Positions 24,748 through 32,395 of a stretch of 64,000 nt of DNA are shown one piece after another. Each line of letters opens with the position of its first letter. The first letter of the stretch is position 1. The DNA is from Spartobacteria bacterium. Lineage in GTDB: Bacteria; Verrucomicrobiota; Verrucomicrobiia; Chthoniobacterales; UBA10450. The notes under the pieces were generated by a model that did not search any database, was not told the origin of the DNA, and saw only the letters and a program-made list of their open reading frames with translations. The DNA lies in the NCBI GenBank assembly GCA_003167365.1, contig PMTM01000006.1:454391-518390 (forward strand), written 5' to 3'. The position numbers were made by a program, and so were the translations under genes.

Positions 24748-27597
24748 ATGGATCTTACCGACTACCACGCGAAGTACTTTGCCCACGAGCTAACGAAGCG
24801 GAGTCCGTCAGACAGCATGGAGAAGCTGGCCGGCGCTGTTGCCAGTGCGCAGGTGGACCTCAATCCACATCAAGTCGATGCGGCGCTCTTCGCGTTCCGT
24901 TCCCCACTGTCTAAGGGTGCGCTTCTCGCGGACGAAGTTGGATTAGGCAAGACGATCGAGGCCGGTCTAGTCCTATCGCAGAAATGGGCCGAGCGGAAGC
25001 GACGCATCCTGATCATAGTCCCGTCTAACCTGCGCAAGCAGTGGCATCAGGAACTCAGCGAGAAGTTCTTCCTGCCTTGCAGCATCTTGGAGACGAAGTC
25101 GTACAATTCCGCCGTCAAAGTCGGCAACTTCCGGCCGTTCGAAGCCGATAGCATCGTGATCTGCTCCTATCAGTTCGCACGCAATAAAGCCGCGGACGTT
25201 AGCAACACGCCGTGGGATCTGGTGGTGATCGACGAGGCGCACCGTCTTCGCAATGTTTATAAGCCCTCGAATATCATCGCGAATGCACTCAAGCTGGCGC
25301 TCGCCGGCAAAGATAAGCTCCTGCTCACAGCGACTCCTCTCCAAAATTCCCTCCTCGAACTGTTCGGACTAATCAGCTTCGTCGATGAGCACGTCTTCGG
25401 CGATTTGAAGAGCTTCCGGGAACAATTTGCCAACCTAAACCAGGAGCAGGTGTTCGACACGCTCAAGGCGCGTCTGAAGCCGCTCTGCCATCGCACGCTC
25501 CGCCGACAGGTCACTTCTTACATCCCGTTTACCAAGCGCCTACCTATGCTTGAGGAGTTCACGCCGGAGGAAGGCGAGGACCGGCTCTACAATCTCGTGT
25601 CCGATTATCTCCGGCGCGACAATCTCCAGGCTTTGCCCGCCAGCCAGCGCTCGCTCATGACACTCGTCCTGCGCAAGCTCCTTGCGTCTTCCACGTTCGC
25701 CATTGCTGGCGCGCTCGAATCCATCTCCAACCGCCTTAAGACGAAGCTCCAAAAAAAGGAGCCCACTGAGTCGCTCGAAGAAGAACTCGATCAGGATTAC
25801 GAAGCCCTCGATGAGACTGCCGAGGAATGGGAGGACGAAGCGCCGGACGAACCTCTCTCCCAAGCTGACCGCGCCGCGATTGAAGCCGAAGTTGCCGATC
25901 TCGATCAATTCGCCACGCTCGCGACCTCCATCACTCACAACTCCAAGGGCAAGTCGCTTCTGAAAGCACTGGCCGTCGCCTTCGCCAAGGCCCGCGAACT
26001 CGGAGCCGCTGAAAAGGCCATTATTTTTACCGAATCCCGCAAGACCCAGAGCTACCTCCTGCGGCTGTTGGCTGACAGCAAGTTCGCTGAGGGGATCGTC
26101 CTTTTCAACGGCTCCAATACCGACGACCGCTCCAAGCTCATCTACTCCGCATGGCTTGAGAAACACCAAGGCACCGACCGCGTCTCCGGTTCGAAAACAG
26201 CCGACATGCGCTCGGCGCTAGTTGATTACTTCCGCGAAGAAGGTCGCATCATGATCGCGACAGAGGCTGGAGCGGAGGGCATCAACCTCCAGTTTTGTTC
26301 GCTTGTTGTGAACTACGACCTGCCATGGAACCCACAGCGCATCGAACAACGGATTGGCCGTTGCCATCGCTATGGACAGAAACACGACGTCGTTGTCGTG
26401 AACTTCCTCAATCGGAAAAACGCGGCGGATCAGCGCGTCTACCAACTTCTCTCTGAAAAGTTCAAGTTATTCGAAGGTGTCTTTGGCGCGAGTGACGAAG
26501 TGCTCGGTGCCATCGAAAGCGGCGTGGACTTCGAGAAACGCATCAACGACATCTACCAGCGCTGCCGCAAGCACGTGGAAATCAAGGTCGCCTTCGACCA
26601 GCTCCAGCTCGAACTAAGTTTGGAAATCAACGAGTCAATGACCGCCACGCGGCGCAAGCTGCTGGAGAATTTCGATGATGAGGTGCGCGAGAAACTCAAG
26701 GTCAGCGACGAAGCATCAAAATCATATCTCAACCGTTACGAGCGCCTGCTCATCCAGCTTTCCCGCCACGAGCTGAATGGCCATGCGGAGTTTTGCGATG
26801 ATTCCTCCTTTCGCCTGAATGCCTGCCCGTTCGCCGGCGACATCCCTCTCGGTCTCTATGAACTTCCGCGCCGCTCGGGAGACGCACACCTTTACCGTCT
26901 GAACCATCCCTTGGCGGAGGCCATAATCGCGCAGGCAAAGGCACACAATCTCCCGGTGCAAGAAGTCCGCTTCGACTATGGCGATCACGATGGAAAGATC
27001 AGCAGCCTCGAACCTCTCGTCGGCGAATCGGGTTGGCTGTCACTCTCAAGCTTTTCCGTCGAGTCACTCGATCAGGCTGAGGACCATTTGATCTTTGCCG
27101 CAGTCACCGATGACGGCACTCCGCTGGATAACGAAGCGATACCGCGCATGTTCACACTTCCAGGAGAGGTAACCGGCGGTCCGTGTTCGAGCACCGTTCC
27201 GACTTCGTTGGCAAACGCCTCTCAGCAAGACCAGGCAGTCATCCAACGCACGATCGCCGAACGCAACGCTTGGTTTTTCGAGGCCGAAGCTGAAAAACTT
27301 GAAGGCTGGGCAGACGACCTGAAGTTGGGCCTCGAACGCGAGATCAAGGAGATTGACCGGCACATCAAGGAAGCACGCCGCGCCGCTACGACCGCGCCCA
27401 CGTTGGAGGAAAAGCTCGTTGGCCAGAAACAGATCAAGGCGCTGGAATCGCAGCGCAACGCGAAGCGGCGCTCGCTTTTCGAGTCACAAGACGAAGTGGA
27501 CAAACAGCGCGAAGGATTAATCGCGAAAATCGAAGGCAAACTGACCCAACGTGCCGAGATCAAACAGCTCTTCACCATGCGATGGCAGCTCGGTTGA
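24748..27597 (+). CDS. SNF2/RapA-like superfamily 2 helicase (defence operon)
   Basis: 949 residues. Walker A DEVGLGKT at 62-69, DEAH box VVIDEAH near 162-165, motif III LLLTATPLQNSLLELFGL, and the second RecA domain with EAGAEGINLQFCSLVVNYDLPWNPQRIEQRIGRCHRYGQ (motifs V-VI). An acidic insertion (about 330-370, EEELDQDYEALDETAEEWEDEAPDE) interrupts the helicase core. The last ~300 residues include a coiled coil rich in Glu/Lys/Arg. Proteins of this type translocate on double-stranded DNA. They are frequent next to restriction-modification genes in defence islands (DISARM, Hma-like groupings). No PLD or nuclease motif seen in this protein. Confidence 0.85.
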   Translation: MDLTDYHAKYFAHELTKRSPSDSMEKLAGAVASAQVDLNPHQVDAALFAFRSPLSKGALLADEVGLGKTIEAGLVLSQKWAERKRRILIIVPSNLRKQWHQELSEKFFLPCSILETKSYNSAVKVGNFRPFEADSIVICSYQFARNKAADVSNTPWDLVVIDEAHRLRNVYKPSNIIANALKLALAGKDKLLLTATPLQNSLLELFGLISFVDEHVFGDLKSFREQFANLNQEQVFDTLKARLKPLCHRTLRRQVTSYIPFTKRLPMLEEFTPEEGEDRLYNLVSDYLRRDNLQALPASQRSLMTLVLRKLLASSTFAIAGALESISNRLKTKLQKKEPTESLEEELDQDYEALDETAEEWEDEAPDEPLSQADRAAIEAEVADLDQFATLATSITHNSKGKSLLKALAVAFAKARELGAAEKAIIFTESRKTQSYLLRLLADSKFAEGIVLFNGSNTDDRSKLIYSAWLEKHQGTDRVSGSKTADMRSALVDYFREEGRIMIATEAGAEGINLQFCSLVVNYDLPWNPQRIEQRIGRCHRYGQKHDVVVVNFLNRKNAADQRVYQLLSEKFKLFEGVFGASDEVLGAIESGVDFEKRINDIYQRCRKHVEIKVAFDQLQLELSLEINESMTATRRKLLENFDDEVREKLKVSDEASKSYLNRYERLLIQLSRHELNGHAEFCDDSSFRLNACPFAGDIPLGLYELPRRSGDAHLYRLNHPLAEAIIAQAKAHNLPVQEVRFDYGDHDGKISSLEPLVGESGWLSLSSFSVESLDQAEDHLIFAAVTDDGTPLDNEAIPRMFTLPGEVTGGPCSSTVPTSLANASQQDQAVIQRTIAERNAWFFEAEAEKLEGWADDLKLGLEREIKEIDRHIKEARRAATTAPTLEEKLVGQKQIKALESQRNAKRRSLFESQDEVDKQREGLIAKIEGKLTQRAEIKQLFTMRWQLG

Positions 27598-27630
27598 GTC
27601 GACACTACCGAAGACGCTGAAAGGAAACCC

Positions 27631-28899
27631 ATGACAGAACCAATAATCATTTGCCCGAAGTGCAAAAACGAAATCAAACTCACTGAGTCACTGGCAGCAC
27701 CGCTCATTGAGACGACCCGCCGCGAATACGAAGAGCGTTTAAGTCAAAAAGACCTCGACCTGGCGAGCCGCGAAAGGGCAGTTGGCGAACAGCAGGACGC
27801 TTTGGCGAAAGCCAAAGAGACGCTTGACGCACAGGTCGCGGAAAAGCTGCAGCAGGAACGGGCGAAGATTGTCGCCGAAGAAGCAAAGAAGGCAAAACTT
27901 GCTGTCACCAACGATCTAAATCAAAAGACAAAAGAGGTTGCCGACTTACAGGAAATTCTAAAACAGCGCGAAGGAAAGCTTGCTGAAGCGCAAAGAGCTC
28001 AAGCGGATTTACTCAAGAAACAACGCGAGCTTGACGATGCCAAGCGTGAGTTAGACCTCACGATTGAAAAGCGTGTTCAGGAAAACCTGGCCGACGCACG
28101 GCAGAAAGCGCGCAAAGAAGTAGAAGACGAACTAACGCTGAAGGTTTCCGAAAAAGAGCAAACCATTGTTTCGATGCAGAAACAAATCGAGGAGTTAAGG
28201 CGAAAAGCTGAACAAGGCTCACAACAATTGCAAGGAGAAGTGCTGGAGCTACAACTTGAAGCAATGCTGCAGGCGAAATTTCCACATGATCTTATCGAGC
28301 CCGTGCCAAAAGGAGAACACGGCGGCGACATCTTGCATCGCGTCGTGCTGCCAAGCGGCGTTGTCTGCGGGACTATTCTTTGGGAATCCAAGCGAACGAA
28401 AAACTGGAGCGATGGCTGGCTTGCAAAACTTCGAGAAGACCAACGCACGGCGAAGGCTGAAATTGCCGTGGTGGTAAGCGGCGCGTTGCCTAAAGGCGTG
28501 GACACCTTTGACCATATTGACGGAGTTTGGATTACGCATCCACGCGCGATTTTGCCGGTGGCTCTTTCATTGCGTCAGACCCTCATAGAAGTCAATTCCG
28601 CCCGTCGGGCGAGTGAAGGCCAGCAAACCAAAACGGAATTGGTTTACCAGTATTTGACCGGCCCACGATTCCGTCAACGAGTTCAAGCCATCGTTGAAGC
28701 ATTTAGTGCAATGAAAGAAGACTTGGACAAAGAGAAAAAAGTCATGACGAAGCAATGGGCCAAACGCGAAGGAGAAATCGAGCGAGTCATGCAATCTACC
28801 GTTGGCATGTATGGCGACCTCCAAGGAATTGCCGGTAAGACAATTCAGGAGATTGATGGATTGGAAATGAAGGCGCTAGGGGAAGGCGAGGTCCAATGA
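27631..28899 (+). CDS. DUF2130 protein: coiled coil plus probable PD-(D/E)XK nuclease-like domain
   Basis: 422 residues, with a good ribosome-binding site (aaaggaaaccc) before ATG 27631. N-terminal CPKCKNEI is a half zinc-knuckle. Residues ~30-205 form a long Glu/Lys/Gln-rich coiled coil. Residues ~215-330 match DUF2130: LEAMLQAKFPHDLIEPVPKGEHGGDILHRV, then GTILWESKRTKNWSDGWLAKLREDQ. The order D...(15-20)...E-x-K is the pattern of a restriction-endonuclease-like fold, which I infer. Its stop overlaps the start of the OLD-like gene by ATGA. The usual DUF2130 context is unclear; here it is inside a defence operon. Confidence 0.8.
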   Translation: MTEPIIICPKCKNEIKLTESLAAPLIETTRREYEERLSQKDLDLASRERAVGEQQDALAKAKETLDAQVAEKLQQERAKIVAEEAKKAKLAVTNDLNQKTKEVADLQEILKQREGKLAEAQRAQADLLKKQRELDDAKRELDLTIEKRVQENLADARQKARKEVEDELTLKVSEKEQTIVSMQKQIEELRRKAEQGSQQLQGEVLELQLEAMLQAKFPHDLIEPVPKGEHGGDILHRVVLPSGVVCGTILWESKRTKNWSDGWLAKLREDQRTAKAEIAVVVSGALPKGVDTFDHIDGVWITHPRAILPVALSLRQTLIEVNSARRASEGQQTKTELVYQYLTGPRFRQRVQAIVEAFSAMKEDLDKEKKVMTKQWAKREGEIERVMQSTVGMYGDLQGIAGKTIQEIDGLEMKALGEGEVQ

Positions 28900-30755
28900 A
28901 ACTCACCGAATTAAAACTCCAGAACTTCCGCAGCTACAGGAACGAGACACTCGTCATCTTCGACAATCTTACGGTTCTGATCGGCCGCAACGATTCAGGG
29001 AAATCAACAATCCTCGACGCGTTGAATATCTTCTTCAACGACGCTTCAATAGAACAAGATGACGCATCCGCCCAAGGGGATGCAACGGATGTTCGCATTT
29101 CCTGCGTCTTTTCAGAGCTTCCTGATTCAATCGTGCTGGATGATCAGCATCCCACCACACTTCAAGCGGAGCACCTGGTCCGACAGGATGGGAGGTTGGA
29201 TGTCTGTCGCGTGTTCAACTGCAGCTTGGCAAAACCAAAGCAAACAAGAATTTTCGCCAGGGCGCTTCATCCAACAGCGGCGGGATGCGGTGACCTCATG
29301 GGACTCAAGATCAATGATCTGAAGGCCCGCGCAGTCCAACAAGGGGCTGAGCTCGGCGGAATAAATCAGACCGTTAAAACCGAATTGAGAGAGGCTATTT
29401 GGAATCATGCGGGGAACCTTGCGCTTGCAGCCACGGAAATCGACCTTGGTGCGGAGACTGGCAAAGCTGTCTGGGATCAAATCCAAACCCATCTGCCGGT
29501 CTTCGCCGTATTCAAGTCGGACCGCACGAGCACGGATCAAGACGAGGAGGCTCAAAATCCGATGAAAGCAGCGATCAAGGAAGCCGTGAGAGAACATGAG
29601 GCTCAACTCAATGGGCTGATCGCGCAGGTCAAAACAGAGTTGGAAAGGGTTGCGCTTAAGACGGTCGAGAAGATTCAAGAAATGAGCCCAGACCTTGCCA
29701 GCACTCTGAGCCCGCAGGTCAAAAATAAGAATTGGGAATCACTCTTTTCCGTGTCTCTCACAGGCGCCGATGGAATTTCGATCAACAAGCGCGGAAGCGG
29801 AACGCGGCGGCTCGTTCTGCTCAACTTCTTTCGAGCAAGGGCGGAAGATGCGGCTTCCGACAAGGGGACGGGAACCATTTACGCAATCGAGGAGCCAGAA
29901 ACAAGTCAGCATCCTAACCATCAGTTGATGCTCCTGGATGCCTTTCAGGAGTTAACCAGCCATGGAACGTGCCAGGTCATTCTCACCACACACACTCCGA
30001 CACTTGCCAGAAGGGTTGACCGCAATCTCCTTCGACTTGTCAGCCAAGTCGACAGGCACCCAGTTATTCAATACGGGAGCGACGATGGAACGCTCGCAGC
30101 AATCAAGAGCACACTTGGCGTTCTGGCGGATCACGATGTGAGAGTCTTCCTCGGCGTCGAGGGGAAATGGGATATTGAGTTCCTGAAACGTCTCTCCAAA
30201 ATACTTCATGCCAATGACGAAACCGTACCAGACCTGACGGCGGCTGAGGCAAGCGGCGCATTGGTCTTCATTCCACTCGGAGGCGGCAGCATGGATCTCT
30301 GGTCAGCTCGGCTCGCCGGGATCGATCGTCCCGAATACTACATTACCGATCGTGATAATCCGCCTCCGGAACCGGCGAAATATCAAGCCCAACACGCTAT
30401 TTGGAATGCGCGTCCTAATTGCACCGCATATTGCACCTCAAAGCGCGAACTGGAGAACTATCTGCATCCTGACGCAATACGAGTCATCGCGCCGACGTTT
30501 GCCGCCGCAATTCAAGACTTTGACGACGTCCCGATGATGCTTGCAGAAACTCTACATACTGCTGATCCAGCCGCTCCGAACTGGCTAACGGTGACGCCCG
30601 AGAAAAGGAAGGAGAAGGCATCCCGCGCAAAGCGGCGGCTGAATCAAGCGTGTGTGGATAACATGACAACAGCACTCCTAAATCAGTCTGACGCCGTTGG
30701 GGAAATCATAGGTTGGTTGAGAAATCTCGGGATTGCATTGGCCCAACAACCGTGA
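28896..30755 (+). CDS. OLD-like ABC ATPase with TOPRIM nuclease domain
   Basis: 619 residues. The ATPase half: Walker A LIGRNDSGKST (30-38), an inserted coiled region, signature-like GSGTRRLVLLNFF, Walker B TIYAIEEPETSQHP, and H-loop ILTTHTPTLARR. From about residue 400 a TOPRIM domain: VFLGVEGKWDIEFLKRL (catalytic Glu), LGGGSMDLWSA, and YYITDRDNPP (the D-x-D metal site). This is the architecture of OLD family nucleases and GajA, which cut DNA in anti-phage systems such as Gabija. No UvrD-type GajB follows; a Type III Mod gene does, with a GTGA overlap. Confidence 0.88.
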   Translation: MKLTELKLQNFRSYRNETLVIFDNLTVLIGRNDSGKSTILDALNIFFNDASIEQDDASAQGDATDVRISCVFSELPDSIVLDDQHPTTLQAEHLVRQDGRLDVCRVFNCSLAKPKQTRIFARALHPTAAGCGDLMGLKINDLKARAVQQGAELGGINQTVKTELREAIWNHAGNLALAATEIDLGAETGKAVWDQIQTHLPVFAVFKSDRTSTDQDEEAQNPMKAAIKEAVREHEAQLNGLIAQVKTELERVALKTVEKIQEMSPDLASTLSPQVKNKNWESLFSVSLTGADGISINKRGSGTRRLVLLNFFRARAEDAASDKGTGTIYAIEEPETSQHPNHQLMLLDAFQELTSHGTCQVILTTHTPTLARRVDRNLLRLVSQVDRHPVIQYGSDDGTLAAIKSTLGVLADHDVRVFLGVEGKWDIEFLKRLSKILHANDETVPDLTAAEASGALVFIPLGGGSMDLWSARLAGIDRPEYYITDRDNPPPEPAKYQAQHAIWNARPNCTAYCTSKRELENYLHPDAIRVIAPTFAAAIQDFDDVPMMLAETLHTADPAAPNWLTVTPEKRKEKASRAKRRLNQACVDNMTTALLNQSDAVGEIIGWLRNLGIALAQQP

Positions 30756-32395
30756 CCAAGAAGCAAAAACTCGAACTGACGTGGATTGGAAAGGAGAACC
30801 GGCCTCGGCTGGAGCCGCGCATCTTGCTGGAAGACCCGGAGAAGTCGCATCACGCGACGCACCGGGTGACGGATCACGACCTATTCGATAACCGCCTCAT
30901 CTTTGGCGACAATCTCCTCGCTCTCAAAGCGCTCGAACAGGAGTTTACCGGCAAGATCAAGTGCATCTATATTGATCCACCTTACAACACCGGCAGCGCA
31001 TTCGAGCACTACGATGATGGAATTGAACACTCGCTTTGGCTTTCTCTGATACGCGATCGATTGGAAATACTGAGGAACCTTCTCAGTGAGGACGGCAGTA
31101 TTTGGATTAGCGTCGACGACAATGAAGCTGCGTATCTAAAGGTTTTGCTCGATGAAATCTTTGGAAGGATAAACTTCCTTAACACTTTTGTATGGAAGAA
31201 AGCTTATGGCGGGGGCGCGAAGTCTCGGTGGTTTGTGGGGATGCATGAATACATTCATTGCTTCGTCAAAAACCGCGAAGTATTCCCGGATATGTTCTTG
31301 TCACCGGATCCGAATGCAGAGTCCCGGTATTACAAATTGCAAGATAGTAAGTTGGAAACACGCGGACCATTTCGAGTTAAGCCGCTTGAAGCGACCAAAA
31401 GCATGGATCGGCGAGAGAACTTGGTCTATTCAATTCCCGCTCCTGACGGCACCGAAGTTTGGCCCAAGAGACAGTGGTGGTGGGCAAAAGAGCGAGCCTA
31501 CGCTGCGCTTCGAAACGATGACTTGTATTTCAGCAAAGCAAAGGACGGATCGTGGTCGATCCAATACAAGCAATACCTGAAGGATCCTGAAGGTAATGAA
31601 CGCCTCCGAAAACCAACATCGATCATTGATGGACCTTACACACAAGACGGAACAAAAGAGAGTATCGCTCTCTTTGGCGAAGCAAACAAATTCGCCTTTC
31701 CGAAACCTGAAGGTCTAATAAACACAATCATTGAAGCATGCACAAAGCCTGGAGATATCATCATCGACTCGTTCGCCGGTTCAGGCACCACAGGCGCGGT
31801 GGCGCACAAAATGCGACGGCGCTGGATCATGGTGGAGTTGGGGGAGCATTGTCACACGCACATCATTCCCCGGCTCAAGAAGGTGATTGATGGGGCAGAC
31901 TCGGGCGGCATCACGGAAGCCGTGGGTTGGAAAGGCGGCGGCGGTTTCCGCTATTACCGGCTCGCACCTTCACTACTAGAAAAGGACAAATGGAACAATT
32001 GGGTGATCAGCAAGGAATTCAACGCTGCGATGTTGGCCGAGGCGGTCTGCAAGCTGGAAGGTTTTAATTATGCACCGAGCGACGCGGTTTACTGGCAGCA
32101 TGGCCTTTCCACCGAACGCGATTTCATCTACGTAACGACGGCCAATTTGAATCATAACCAGCTTCAGGCGTTAAGCGATGAAGTAGGTGCAGGACGCAGC
32201 CTCTTAATAGTGTGCTCTGCCTTTCGGGGTCGCAAAGACGGTTATCCGAACCTGACAGTAAAGAAGATTCCAAAAGCCGTGCTGTCCCGATGTGAATGGG
32301 GCCACGACGATTACTCCTTGCAGGTGGAGAACCTGCCCAAAGCGCCGCCTAAGCCGGGGCAGCAATCGCTCTTTGGAGAAGAGGTAGCGCAGTGA
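30752..32395 (+). CDS. Type III-like site-specific DNA adenine methyltransferase (Mod)
   Basis: 547 residues from GTG 30752, which overlaps the stop of the OLD-like gene. The frame is open further upstream but the overlap start fits best. Beta-class order: catalytic motif IV CIYIDPPYN at about residues 71-79 comes first, and the SAM-binding motif I DSFAGSGTTG is in the C-terminal half. Between them is the ~180-residue target recognition domain. DPPY indicates N6-adenine methylation. The tail (from about 440) is a Mod-specific domain. The partner Res gene follows with a GTGA overlap. Expected to protect host DNA and give sequence specificity to the complex. Confidence 0.9.
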   Translation: MTKKQKLELTWIGKENRPRLEPRILLEDPEKSHHATHRVTDHDLFDNRLIFGDNLLALKALEQEFTGKIKCIYIDPPYNTGSAFEHYDDGIEHSLWLSLIRDRLEILRNLLSEDGSIWISVDDNEAAYLKVLLDEIFGRINFLNTFVWKKAYGGGAKSRWFVGMHEYIHCFVKNREVFPDMFLSPDPNAESRYYKLQDSKLETRGPFRVKPLEATKSMDRRENLVYSIPAPDGTEVWPKRQWWWAKERAYAALRNDDLYFSKAKDGSWSIQYKQYLKDPEGNERLRKPTSIIDGPYTQDGTKESIALFGEANKFAFPKPEGLINTIIEACTKPGDIIIDSFAGSGTTGAVAHKMRRRWIMVELGEHCHTHIIPRLKKVIDGADSGGITEAVGWKGGGGFRYYRLAPSLLEKDKWNNWVISKEFNAAMLAEAVCKLEGFNYAPSDAVYWQHGLSTERDFIYVTTANLNHNQLQALSDEVGAGRSLLIVCSAFRGRKDGYPNLTVKKIPKAVLSRCEWGHDDYSLQVENLPKAPPKPGQQSLFGEEVAQ

